9,909 nucleotides of DNA from Thermoleophilia bacterium (GTDB taxonomy: Bacteria; Actinomycetota; Thermoleophilia; Gaiellales; SKUG01). Where the stretch lies: contig JAGQUL010000032.1 in NCBI GenBank assembly GCA_020438525.1, forward strand, positions 1 to 9,909, read 5' to 3'. Position 1 is the stretch's first letter. Each line of letters opens with the position of its first letter. This document shows, piece by piece, positions 1 to 6,651 of this stretch. A program made the position numbers and the translations under genes. The notes beneath the pieces are model-generated. The model had not been told where the DNA came from. It saw nothing but the letters and a program-made list of their open reading frames with translations, and ran no database searches.

Positions 1-1
1 C

Positions 2-823
2 GAAGCAGCCGCCCTGGTCGATCGCCACGTCGACCACGACGCTCGCGGGCTTCATGGTGCGCAGCATGTTGCGCGTCACCAGCCGCGGCGCGAGCGCGCC
101 GGGAAGCAGCACTGCTCCGATCACGAGGTCGGCAGCCGCGACCTGCTCGGCCACGGAGAGCGCGGTCGACACGACGAAGTTGACGCGACCGTGGAGGATC
201 TCCTCCAGGTAGCGCAGGCGATCGATCGAACGGTCCACGATCGTGACGTTCGCGCCCATGCCGAGCGCGATCTTGGCGGCGTTGTAGCCGACGTTGCCAC
301 CACCGATCACCACGACCTTGGCAGGCTTCACGCCGGGCACGCCGCCGAGCAGGATGCCGCGGCCTCCCATGCTCTTCTCGAGGAAGTACGCGCCGACCTG
401 CGGTGCGATGCGTCCCGCGACCTCGCTCATCGGAGCGAGCAGCGGCGTGCGGCCGTCGTCGGTGCGGACGGTCTCGTAGGCGATGCAGGTGCCGCCGGAT
501 GCCTGCAGGCGCTTCGTGAGCTCAGGCTCCGGCGCGAGATGCAGGTAGGTGAACAGGGTCTGGCCGGGGCGCACGAGCTCGGGCTCGTCCTGGACCGGCT
601 CCTTGACCTTGAGCAGCAGGTCGGAGTGCTCCCAGGCCTGCTCGCGCGTGACGATCTTCGCGCCCACGGCGCGGTAGTCGGCATCCGCGAACTGGCTGCC
701 CTCGCCGGCACCCTCCTGCACGAGCACCTCATGCCCTGCTCGCGCCAGCTCGTGGGCGCCTGCGGGCGTGAGCGCGACGCGGTACTCGTCGGGCTTGATC
801 TCGGTGACGACGCCGACCTTCAT
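2..823 (-). CDS. ald: Alanine dehydrogenase, C-terminus cut by window edge
   Basis: Catalyses NAD-dependent, reversible oxidative deamination of L-alanine to pyruvate and ammonia in the cytoplasm. The first 274 residues are present; the family is about 370 long, so roughly the last quarter lies beyond the left edge. Seen: the N-terminal KVGVVTEIKPDEYRVALTP block, Arg15 and Lys74 (substrate binding), His95 in TYLHLAPEPEL (catalytic), the Rossmann nucleotide loop GGGNVG at 174-179, and Asp269 in VDVAIDQGG. These match Arg15, Lys75, His96 and Asp270 of the Mycobacterium tuberculosis enzyme with a shift of one residue. The ATG at 821-823 is preceded by AAGGAA seven bases upstream. It lies 71 bases downstream of the M20 peptidase gene on the same strand, so the two may be co-transcribed; an alanine-releasing peptidase next to an alanine catabolic enzyme would fit, but that is inference. 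The family call is firm. Confidence 0.97.
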   Translation of the reverse strand, partial: MKVGVVTEIKPDEYRVALTPAGAHELARAGHEVLVQEGAGEGSQFADADYRAVGAKIVTREQAWEHSDLLLKVKEPVQDEPELVRPGQTLFTYLHLAPEPELTKRLQASGGTCIAYETVRTDDGRTPLLAPMSEVAGRIAPQVGAYFLEKSMGGRGILLGGVPGVKPAKVVVIGGGNVGYNAAKIALGMGANVTIVDRSIDRLRYLEEILHGRVNFVVSTALSVAEQVAAADLVIGAVLLPGALAPRLVTRNMLRTMKPASVVVDVAIDQGGCF

Positions 824-830
824 GCGTGTG

Positions 831-836
831 TTCCTT
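831..836 (-). promoter_or_regulatory. Ribosome binding site of ald
   Basis: AAGGAA on the minus strand, seven bases before the ATG. It supports the start at 823, which also agrees with the normal N-terminus of the family. Confidence 0.7.
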
Positions 837-840
837 GCGA

Positions 841-880
841 CGTGGGATCGAACGGAGCGAGCCTACCGGCTCGGCCCACG
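841..880 (-). other. Nested inverted repeat in the ald leader
   Basis: An inner perfect 6-bp stem (858-863 with 868-873, CGAGCC/GGCTCG, 4-base loop) sits inside an outer perfect 6-bp pair (841-846 with 875-880, CGTGGG/CCCACG). The two are separated by 11 unpaired bases on one side and one on the other. It fills most of the gap between the peptidase stop and the ald ribosome binding site. There is no T-run after it in the direction of transcription, so a classical terminator is unlikely. A leader structure or chance folding in GC-rich DNA are the alternatives. Confidence 0.35.
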
Positions 881-894
881 ATGCGCTTCGGAGA

Positions 895-2082
895 TCAGTC
901 GCGGGCGAGTCGGACGAGGTTGCGGGCGACCTCGAGCATCTCGACGAGGCTGCGCACCTCGATGTACTCGTCGGTGGTGTGGATGAGCCGCATGCCGTTC
1001 GGCAGGTTCGCGCACGGCACGCCGGCGACGTTGAAGACGTTCGCGTCGGATCCACCGCCGCAGGGCACGAGCTTCGGCTCGTACCCGGAGGCCTCGAGCG
1101 CGCGCATGGCGTGCGCAACGACCGGGTGCTTCTCGCTGAAGCGGTACGCGCGGTACTCGTCCCGGCGCTGGACGTCGAGGTCGACGCCGTGGCGGGTCGC
1201 GGCATCGGTGAACGCGGCGAGCACGTCCTCGGTCACGGCGGCCGCTCGGTCATGGTCGAGGCTTCGCACCTCGGCCTTGAGCGTGCAGCGCTCGGGCACG
1301 ATGTTGACCGCGGTGCCGCCGCTGATCAGCCCCACGTTCGCGGTGGTCTCGCCGTCGATCCGGCCGTGCGGCATCGCAGCGATCGCGTCCGCTGCCGCAC
1401 GGATCGCGCTTCGACCGGCCTCGGGCGCGATGCCGGAGTGCGACGCGACGCCCGTGAACGTCGCGACGATCGACACCTGGCTGGGTGCCTGGAAGACGAT
1501 CTTGCCGATGTCGTTTGCATGGTCGAACACGTAGCCGAACTCGGCATCGAGCTTCGTCGTGTCGAATGCCTTGGCGCCGAGCAGGCCGACCTCCTCACAC
1601 GGCGTGAGCACGATCTCGAGGCCCGCGTGCGGCTCTCCCGACTCGACGAGCTCGCGCACCAGCTCGAGCATCACCGCAACGGCTGCCTTGTTGTCGCCGC
1701 CAAGGATCGCTTCTCGCTCGTTGGTGACGCACAGCACGCCGTTGCGATCCTCGAGCACCGGCACGACGTCGTCCTCGAGCGCGACGGTGTCGAGGTGCGC
1801 ACACAGGAAGATCGGGGTGCCGGTGGCGCCGGGCGTGGCGGGAAGCCTGACGTAGAGGTTGCCGCAGCCGGCGCCGCCGCGCGGGATCGTGTCGGCAGCG
1901 TCGTCTTCCTCGACCTCGAGGCCGAGTCCTTCGAGGAAGCCACGACACCAGGTCGCGGCACGACCTTCATCGCGTGCGGGGGACGGAATCGCGCAGAGGT
2001 CGATGAACGCGTGCAGGACTGCCGGCGCTTCCTCGGGCTTGAGTGCCTCGAGCGCGATCCGGTGCGTGGTGTCGGTGCTCAT
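895..2082 (-). CDS. M20 family metallopeptidase, PepT-like
   Basis: A predicted cytoplasmic two-zinc aminopeptidase acting on di- or tripeptides, 395 residues, normal length for the PepT-like branch of M20. The metal site is complete: His96 and Asp98 in CAHLDTV, bridging Asp130 in LGGDNKAAVAV, the general base and ligand pair Glu163-Glu164 in TPCEEVGLLGA, Asp187 in YVFDHAN, and His368 in RLIHTTDEYI. The inserted dimerisation domain (about 200-310) carries the usual VASHSGIAPEAGRSAI segment with His215. There is no signal peptide or membrane segment. The ATG at 2080-2082 has AAGGTG five bases upstream, but TAAGGT also lies exactly six bases upstream, so the mRNA may instead be leaderless. It is downstream of the EF-hand gene (59-base gap) and upstream of ald (71 bases). 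The M20 call is sure; true substrate and the pepT name are not, since related carboxypeptidases and deacylases share these motifs. Confidence 0.93.
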   Translation of the reverse strand: MSTDTTHRIALEALKPEEAPAVLHAFIDLCAIPSPARDEGRAATWCRGFLEGLGLEVEEDDAADTIPRGGAGCGNLYVRLPATPGATGTPIFLCAHLDTVALEDDVVPVLEDRNGVLCVTNEREAILGGDNKAAVAVMLELVRELVESGEPHAGLEIVLTPCEEVGLLGAKAFDTTKLDAEFGYVFDHANDIGKIVFQAPSQVSIVATFTGVASHSGIAPEAGRSAIRAAADAIAAMPHGRIDGETTANVGLISGGTAVNIVPERCTLKAEVRSLDHDRAAAVTEDVLAAFTDAATRHGVDLDVQRRDEYRAYRFSEKHPVVAHAMRALEASGYEPKLVPCGGGSDANVFNVAGVPCANLPNGMRLIHTTDEYIEVRSLVEMLEVARNLVRLARD

Positions 2083-2088
2083 GAACGC

Positions 2089-2094
2089 ACCTTA
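2089..2094 (-). promoter_or_regulatory. Possible -10 box (TAAGGT) or overlapping SD of the M20 gene
   Basis: TAAGGT on the minus strand fits the actinobacterial -10 pattern TAnnnT and ends exactly six bases before the ATG, the spacing expected for a transcript starting at the A of the start codon. The overlapping AAGGTG could equally be a Shine-Dalgarno sequence. The sequence alone cannot separate the two. Confidence 0.35.
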
Positions 2095-2141
2095 CCCGCG
2101 ACCGCGATCGGCCGAGCATCGGCAGGAAAGCAGCGACGCGT

Positions 2142-2645
2142 CTAGCTTCGTCGTACGTCGTCGACCCACGCCCACGTGCGCAGCAGCTGCGCGCCGAGCT
2201 CGGTCCGAAGGCGTGCGAACTCGGCCACGGACAGGCGGCCGTCGCCGTCGGTGTCGTATGCGCGGATCGCCTGCAGGATCTCGGCTCGCGTTGCGGTGTG
2301 ATCGTGGTTGACGTCGGCGCGGGCGACGAGTCGATCGAGGCTCCACGTCTTGCTGCGGTGGACGCGCACCAGGTCGAGTTCGGGTCGTCCCTCGAGGAAT
2401 CCGAGCGACAGGCCCGACGCCGAGGACGTGGACGAGCGGGCCTCGCTGAAGATGGGGAACCCGAAGATGCGGTTGTCGGTGATGTTGCCGTCGCCGTTGT
2501 GGTCGAACGAGTCGAGCAGCACCTTGGCTGCTTCCTCGAACGTCCAGCCGGTCGCGGCCCGCGTGGCTTCGACCTCGGCCATGCTTGCGACGCCGAGCGG
2601 TGTCGGGACCGGAACCGTCGCGGCGAGTGTCGTGAAGCCGAACAT
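2142..2645 (-). CDS. Small EF-hand calcium-binding protein
   Basis: A 167-residue protein with three EF-hand-type loops. Loops two and three are canonical: residues 111-122 (Asp111, Asn113, Asp115, Thr117, Glu122) and 131-142 (Asp131, Asp133, Asp135, Arg137, Glu142). The first loop, 48-59 (Asp48, Asn50, Asp52, Asn54), is well formed at positions 1, 3 and 5 but has Arg59 where the bidentate Glu is expected. A serine-rich stretch (about 71-80) and a basic, Trp-containing segment lie between loops one and two. Residues 1-20 are hydrophobic and Pro-rich but lack the basic start of a signal peptide, so location is unclear. The ATG at 2643-2645 has no Shine-Dalgarno; TACGAT six bases upstream suggests a leaderless mRNA. 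The frame is open further upstream with no better start. It is likely a calcium buffer or sensor; the partner is unknown. It sits 83 bases after pyrG and 59 before the M20 gene. Confidence 0.8.
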   Translation of the reverse strand: MFGFTTLAATVPVPTPLGVASMAEVEATRAATGWTFEEAAKVLLDSFDHNGDGNITDNRIFGFPIFSEARSSTSSASGLSLGFLEGRPELDLVRVHRSKTWSLDRLVARADVNHDHTATRAEILQAIRAYDTDGDGRLSVAEFARLRTELGAQLLRTWAWVDDVRRS

Positions 2646-2651
2646 GTGGTG

Positions 2652-2657
2652 ATCGTA
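2652..2657 (-). promoter_or_regulatory. Putative -10 box (TACGAT), leaderless start of the EF-hand gene
   Basis: TACGAT on the minus strand fits TAnnnT and is followed by exactly six bases and then the ATG, which would put the transcript start at the start codon. No ribosome binding site is visible and no -35 hexamer could be recognised at 17 bases. Confidence 0.45.
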
Positions 2658-2672
2658 GCGATCCACGACGGG

Positions 2673-2694
2673 CGCCCCACACCCCGGCGGGGCG
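2673..2694 (-). terminator. GC-rich hairpin downstream of pyrG
   Basis: CGCCCC (2673-2678) pairs with GGGGCG (2689-2694) around a 10-base loop. A shorter alternative, CCCC/GGGG (2682-2685 with 2689-2692), competes with it. It begins 34 bases after the pyrG stop and lies just before the putative EF-hand promoter, a sensible place to end transcription. There is no U-run, so intrinsic termination would be weak. Confidence 0.3.
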
Positions 2695-2728
2695 TGCGCG
2701 GCCGGTGGTGGCCACGGGTCTGGCCAGT

Positions 2729-4387
2729 TCAGCGCGGTGCGTAGATGGCGCCTTCTCGAGCGTGCTGCACGCGTGCCATCGCTCGGACGAAGTCGCGGAA
2801 CAGCGGCTCCGGGCGGGTCGGGCGGGAGATGAACTCGGGGTGGTACTGGGCGGCGACGTAGAACGGATGGTTCTCGAGCTCGATCACCTCGACGAGCCGA
2901 CCGTCGGGCGAGGTGCCCGACACCACGAGGCCCGCGGCCTCGAGCTGTGCGCGCAGCTCGAGGTTCACCTCGTAGCGGTGGCGGTGCCGCTGCGCGATCG
3001 TGTCGACGCCGTACGCTTCGTGTGCCTTGGTGTCGGGCACGAGGTGCACCGGCTGCGAACCAAGTCGCATCGTGGCACCCATGTCCTTGACGTCCTTCTG
3101 CTCGGGAAGCAGGTCGATGACCGGGTACGGGCTCTGTTCGTCGAACTCGCTGGAGTTGGCTCCGGCCATTCCGGCGACGTTGCGTGCGAACTCGACCACC
3201 GCGACCTGCATGCCGAGGCACACGCCGAGGTAGGCGACCTCGTTCTCGCGCGCCCAGCGCGCCGCGGCGATTTTTCCTTCGATGCCGCGATCGCCGAAGC
3301 CGCCGGGCACGAACACCCCGTCGACGCCGCGCAGCACCTCGGCGACGTTCTCGTCGGTGACGATCTCCGAGTCGACCCAGCGCACCCGCACGCGCGCACC
3401 GTGGAAGATCCCGCCGTGCTTGAGCGCCTCGACGACGCTCAGGTACGCGTCATGAAGCTTTACGTACTTGCCGACGAGCGCGACCTCCACCTCGCGGCTG
3501 CGGCCGTCCATGCGGCGCACGAGGGTCTCCCACTCGCTGAAGTCGAGGTCGCCGGTCTGCAGGCCGAGCTTGCGGATCGCGACCACGTCGAGCTGCTCGT
3601 CGCGCATGTGCAGCGGCACGCGGTAGATGTCGTCGGCGTCGTGCGCGCTGATCACCGCGTCGAGCTCGACGTCGCAGAACGACGCGATCTTCGAGCGGAT
3701 GTCGGTCTCGAGCTTGTTGTTGGAGCGGCAGACGAGCATGTCGGGCTGCAGGCCGATGCGGCGCAGCTCCTGCACGCTGTGCTGCGTGGGCTTGGTCTTG
3801 AGCTCGCCCGCGGCGCCGAGGTACGGCACGAGCGTGCAGTGCACGATCAGCGTGCGGTCCTTGCCCACGTCGTTGCGGAACTGCCGGATCGCCTCGAGGA
3901 ACGGAAGCCCCTCGATGTCGCCGACCGTACCGCCGATCTCGGTGATCACCACGTCGACATCGCGCGACTTGGTGACCTCGGCGAAGCCCTGCTTGATCGC
4001 GTCGGTCAGGTGCGGCACGACCTGGATCGTGTCGCCCAGGTAGTCGCCCGCTCGCTCGCGGCGCAGCATGTCCCAGTACAGGCGACCCGAGCTGACGCTG
4101 GCGAACCTGGTGAGGTTCTCGTCGACGAAGCGCTCGTAGTGGCCGAGGTCGAGATCGGTCTCCGCGCCGTCGGCGGTGACGAACACCTCGCCGTGCTGGT
4201 ACGGGCTCATCGTGCCCGGATCGACGTTCAGGTAGGGATCGAACTTCTGGATCCACACCCGAAGGCCACGAGCCTTGAGCAGCCGCGCAAGCGAGGCGGC
4301 GGTGATGCCCTTCCCGAGCGAGGAGACCACCCCTCCCGTCACGAAGACGTAGCGCGTGTGGTCGGCGGCGTTCTGCTCAGGTGCCAT
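2729..4387 (-). CDS. pyrG: CTP synthase
   Basis: Makes CTP from UTP using ATP and glutamine, the last step of de novo pyrimidine nucleotide synthesis; cytoplasmic. At 552 residues it is full length. The N-terminal synthetase domain (about 12-275) has the P-loop [12 protein letters not shown] (17-28), the [17 protein letters not shown] and [15 protein letters not shown] blocks, and Glu150 in [13 protein letters not shown]. The C-terminal glutamine amidotransferase domain (about 300-540) has [12 protein letters not shown], the nucleophile Cys390 in GVCLGMQ, and His516 and Glu518 in QYHPEF. All catalytic residues are intact. The ATG at 4385-4387 has AAGGGA five bases upstream. The gene heads away from a divergent small gene across a 162-base intergenic region. 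In other actinobacteria pyrG also follows tlyA, nadK and recN at a short distance. No B. subtilis-type pyrG attenuator is evident in the leader. Confidence 0.99.
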   Translation of the reverse strand: MAPEQNAADHTRYVFVTGGVVSSLGKGITAASLARLLKARGLRVWIQKFDPYLNVDPGTMSPYQHGEVFVTADGAETDLDLGHYERFVDENLTRFASVSSGRLYWDMLRRERAGDYLGDTIQVVPHLTDAIKQGFAEVTKSRDVDVVITEIGGTVGDIEGLPFLEAIRQFRNDVGKDRTLIVHCTLVPYLGAAGELKTKPTQHSVQELRRIGLQPDMLVCRSNNKLETDIRSKIASFCDVELDAVISAHDADDIYRVPLHMRDEQLDVVAIRKLGLQTGDLDFSEWETLVRRMDGRSREVEVALVGKYVKLHDAYLSVVEALKHGGIFHGARVRVRWVDSEIVTDENVAEVLRGVDGVFVPGGFGDRGIEGKIAAARWARENEVAYLGVCLGMQVAVVEFARNVAGMAGANSSEFDEQSPYPVIDLLPEQKDVKDMGATMRLGSQPVHLVPDTKAHEAYGVDTIAQRHRHRYEVNLELRAQLEAAGLVVSGTSPDGRLVEVIELENHPFYVAAQYHPEFISRPTRPEPLFRDFVRAMARVQHAREGAIYAPR

Positions 4388-4392
4388 GCGGG

Positions 4393-4398
4393 TCCCTT
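4393..4398 (-). promoter_or_regulatory. Ribosome binding site of pyrG
   Basis: AAGGGA on the minus strand, five bases before the ATG at 4385-4387. Confidence 0.65.
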
Positions 4399-4536
4399 GG
4401 CTGGCTGTCGGTACCGGACACAGGCTATCGCGACCATACGACGCGGCGCGTCAGTGCGTCGTGAAACGAATCCGGCCGGGCATGCGACATCGGGGTGGGG
4501 CGGCCATCGGGGGATCGCCACGGGAACCACGAAGTC

Positions 4537-4542
4537 GGGGAG
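4537..4542 (+). promoter_or_regulatory. Strong ribosome binding site of the plus-strand gene
   Basis: GGGGAG seven bases before the ATG at 4550. It decides the start, because the frame stays open far upstream only as an antisense shadow of pyrG, and it is the main sign that this short frame is a real gene. Confidence 0.75.
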
Positions 4543-4549
4543 CAACACC

Positions 4550-4927
4550 ATGAGCGAGATCGGGGCAGTACGAGCATTCGTCCACAGCGCGGAGCAGTTC
4601 CTGGGCTCGCATGCGCAGGCGCTCGAGTCCGGACGGGTCGGCAACAACACCCAGTTGTTCAGGATCGCGAACGAGGCAGTCGAACTCGCACGAACGGCGC
4701 CGTCCGAGGTCCTGGTTCGCGGCGATGGCTATGCACAGCCCGCATCGGGCCAGATCGCGGACGCCATCAAGGGCATCCGCAGGGGGTTCGAGAACTATGG
4801 GCTGACGACGCCGAACCTGTCGCTGTCGGGCCTGGGCGAGATCGTGACCCAGGCGAAGGAGGGTGCCGCCCACCTCGCCGGTCGACTCGAGCGTTCTGCG
4901 GCCTGGGACGCGCACGTCCACGGCTGA
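4550..4927 (+). CDS. Unrecognised 125-residue protein, sole plus-strand gene
   Basis: I do not recognise a family. The protein begins MSEIGAVRAFVHSAEQFLGS and ends AAWDAHVHG. It is soluble in appearance, with no signal peptide, membrane segment or cysteine, and reads as mostly helical: an amphipathic N-terminal segment (about 1-27), a second (35-49), one around 67-82, and a last one (95-117) after a loop with TTPNLSLSGLG. Evidence that it is real: a strong ribosome binding site (GGGGAG), an ATG start, its own 162-base upstream region, G/C-rich third codon positions, and a stop 12 bases short of the opposing transporter's stop. It occupies space not used by any minus-strand gene. It diverges from pyrG and converges on the SulP gene. 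Function unknown; a small lineage-specific protein is the simplest reading. Confidence 0.72.
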   Translation: MSEIGAVRAFVHSAEQFLGSHAQALESGRVGNNTQLFRIANEAVELARTAPSEVLVRGDGYAQPASGQIADAIKGIRRGFENYGLTTPNLSLSGLGEIVTQAKEGAAHLAGRLERSAAWDAHVHG

Positions 4928-4938
4928 TCCTCGATCAG
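4924..4938. terminator. Hairpin at the convergent gene junction
   Basis: CTGATC (4924-4929), loop CTC, GATCAG (4933-4938): a perfect 6-bp stem with a 3-base loop. It overlaps the TGA of the plus-strand gene and ends one base before the transporter stop at 4940-4942. The symmetric position suggests a bidirectional 3' end structure. No T-run flanks it on either strand and the stem is short, so termination strength is doubtful. Confidence 0.45.
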
Positions 4939-4939
4939 G

Positions 4940-6628
4940 TCAGGCGACGAGTGCGTGCGCGCGCTCGATCGCGTCGCGCAGGTCCGTGGCGAGCCGGTCG
5001 TCGCCGATCCGGCGACCGGGAATGCCGACCGCCGACAGCACCTTTCGATGCCGCGGCTGCATGCCGCACAGCACCACCTGCACGCCACGGTGGTCGAATG
5101 CCTCGATCGTCTCGGCAAGCGCCTGCGCACCCGAGGAATCGAGCACGTGCAGGCCGCCGAGGCGCAGCACGACGACCCGTGCACGGTCGAGCGACGCAAG
5201 CTCGTCCACGAATCGATGGGCCGCACCGAAGAAGAGCGACCCGTCGAGCCGATAGACGAGGATCCGCTCGTCGAGCAGCTCGTGCAGCTCGTCGTCGCCG
5301 ACCTGCATCGATGCGGCGAGCGTCGCGGATGCCTCCGGACCGACGCTGCTTGCTCGTGCCATCGTGCGCAGCACGAGCACCATCGTCACCGCCACGCCGA
5401 TCTCCACCGCGGTGATCAGGTCGAAGGCGATCGTGGTGCCTGCGGTCACGACGAAGATCACGGCATCGGACCGGCTGGCCCGCAGCAGCGAGCCGACGGC
5501 AGCCACGTCGACCATGCGCACCGCGGTGAGCATGAGCACGCCGGCGAGCGCGGCGTACGGCACGTAGGCGACGAGTCCGGAGGCGCCGAGCAGCACGGCG
5601 AGCAGCACGATGCCGTGGAACATCGCTGCGGCGCGCGTCCGTGCGCCGGCTCGCACGTTCACTGCGGTGCGGGCGATCGCGCCGGTCGCGGGCATGCCAC
5701 CAACCAGCCCGGCCGCGACGTTGGCAAGGCCCTGACCGACGAGCTCGCGGTCGGGATCGGTGGGCGCCAGGTCGCTCATGCCGTCGGCCACGCGGGCGGA
5801 GAGCAGGCTCTCGAGCGCGGCGAGCGCAGCGATGATCGCTGCCGCCGGCAGCAGCTCGTCGAGCGTCGACCACGATGGCACGTCGACTCCGAACGAGGTG
5901 GCGCCGAGGTCGAGCGCACCGATGGTTCGCACGTCTAGGTCGAGCATCGACGCTGCCACTGCGGCGACGAGGATCGCCACGAGCGAACCCGGGAACGTCG
6001 GTCGGATGCGCCGCAGCAGGACCATGATCGCCACCACGCCTGCCGCGATCGCGATTCGCGGGCCGGCGAGGTTCCAGTCGGCCGACTGCAGGGCGTGGAT
6101 CGTTGCTGGCAGCGTGTCGTGGTCGCGCGAGCGCGGCACATCGAGCAGGATCGGGATCTGCTGCAGGAAGATGATCGTGGCGATGCCCACGGTGAAGCCC
6201 TCCACCACGGGCCACGGCACGAGCGTCACCGCCCGTCCCAGCCCCAGCCAGCCGGCCGCGATGACGATGATCCCTGCGATCACCGCCAACAGCGGCACGG
6301 CGGCCGCGCCGTGGTCGGCCACGACCGGCACGAGCACGACGGTCATCGCTCCGGTCGGTCCCGACACCTGCAGGCGCGAGCCGCCGAAGATCGCAGCGAC
6401 GATGCCTGCGACGATCGCGGTCAGGAGTCCCGGCCCCGCGCCGAGTCCCGCGCCGATGCCGAACCCGAGCGCGAGCGGGAGCGCCACGATGCCGACCGTC
6501 AGTCCGGCGACGAGGTCGATCGACCAGCCACGGCGGCTCTGCGGAAAGTCACCCGGTCGCGGCAGCGTTCGCGACCGGATCGTGCGCAGCGCGCTGCGTG
6601 CGGTGTCGGTCGTCTCGCTCGCGGTCAT
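4940..6628 (-). CDS. SulP family (SLC26-like) anion transporter with STAS domain
   Basis: An inner-membrane secondary transporter of 562 residues. The membrane part (about 35-425) has many hydrophobic segments and the family blocks SGPTGAM (89-95), ALESLLSARVADGM (271-284) and GGMPATGAIART (310-321). A cytoplasmic STAS domain (about 445-555) follows, with VLDSSGAQAL (495-504). Family substrates include sulfate, bicarbonate and dicarboxylates; the sequence does not decide which. Glu273 sits where the sodium-dependent bicarbonate carrier BicA has an Asp and SLC26Dg a Glu, which may favour proton coupling; that is inference from remembered alignments. The ATG at 6626-6628 has no Shine-Dalgarno but GATACT lies six bases upstream. 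A GTG at 6644-6646 would add six residues and place the start five bases after the recN stop. No sulfate-assimilation or carbonic anhydrase gene is adjacent. Confidence 0.93.
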   Translation of the reverse strand: MTASETTDTARSALRTIRSRTLPRPGDFPQSRRGWSIDLVAGLTVGIVALPLALGFGIGAGLGAGPGLLTAIVAGIVAAIFGGSRLQVSGPTGAMTVVLVPVVADHGAAAVPLLAVIAGIIVIAAGWLGLGRAVTLVPWPVVEGFTVGIATIIFLQQIPILLDVPRSRDHDTLPATIHALQSADWNLAGPRIAIAAGVVAIMVLLRRIRPTFPGSLVAILVAAVAASMLDLDVRTIGALDLGATSFGVDVPSWSTLDELLPAAAIIAALAALESLLSARVADGMSDLAPTDPDRELVGQGLANVAAGLVGGMPATGAIARTAVNVRAGARTRAAAMFHGIVLLAVLLGASGLVAYVPYAALAGVLMLTAVRMVDVAAVGSLLRASRSDAVIFVVTAGTTIAFDLITAVEIGVAVTMVLVLRTMARASSVGPEASATLAASMQVGDDELHELLDERILVYRLDGSLFFGAAHRFVDELASLDRARVVVLRLGGLHVLDSSGAQALAETIEAFDHRGVQVVLCGMQPRHRKVLSAVGIPGRRIGDDRLATDLRDAIERAHALVA

Positions 6629-6634
6629 GGGTGC

Positions 6635-6640
6635 AGTATC
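6635..6640 (-). promoter_or_regulatory. Possible -10 box (GATACT) of the SulP gene
   Basis: GATACT on the minus strand matches four of six bases of TATAAT and ends exactly six bases before the ATG at 6628. It would give a leaderless mRNA and favours that ATG over the upstream GTG. No -35 was identified. Confidence 0.3.
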
Positions 6641-6651
6641 GCGCACACCGG

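Larger units (their letters stand above)
4388..4549. promoter_or_regulatory. Divergent intergenic region between pyrG and the plus-strand gene
   Basis: This 162-base gap, the longest in the window, must hold the start signals of both divergent genes. On the minus strand, TAGCCT (4422-4427) is a possible pyrG -10 with no clear -35; it would give a leader of about 28 bases with the AAGGGA site at 4393-4398. That leader holds a perfect 8-bp palindrome, CGGTACCG (4409-4416), flanked by CTGT and ACAG. No TAnnnT box was found on the plus strand. GAAAC near 4463 resembles the -35 of some ECF sigma factors, but that is weak. Confidence 0.4.

Noticed and set aside
191..1534. 447-codon plus-strand frame across ald and the M20 gene
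   Set aside because: Antisense shadow of two well-supported genes; no recognisable motifs and no ribosome binding site.
826..2145. 439-codon plus-strand frame opposite the M20 gene
   Set aside because: Antisense to an intact peptidase with all metal ligands; low-complexity shadow composition.
2646..3221. Upstream extension of the EF-hand frame into pyrG
   Set aside because: Most of it overlaps pyrG out of frame and is Arg-, Gly- and Pro-rich shadow sequence; no start codon with a ribosome site is visible.
2705..4549. Long open plus-strand frame upstream of and continuous with the small gene, about 740 codons in all
   Set aside because: It is antisense to the certain pyrG gene. Its composition (His, Asp, Val, Leu, Ala, Arg runs) is typical of a GC-rich shadow frame, and the strong ribosome site at 4537-4542 marks the real start at 4550.
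6629..6646. GTG start adding six residues to SulP
   Set aside because: No ribosome binding site, and the ATG at 6628 has a -10-like box at the leaderless spacing. It cannot be excluded, since it lies five bases after the recN stop.
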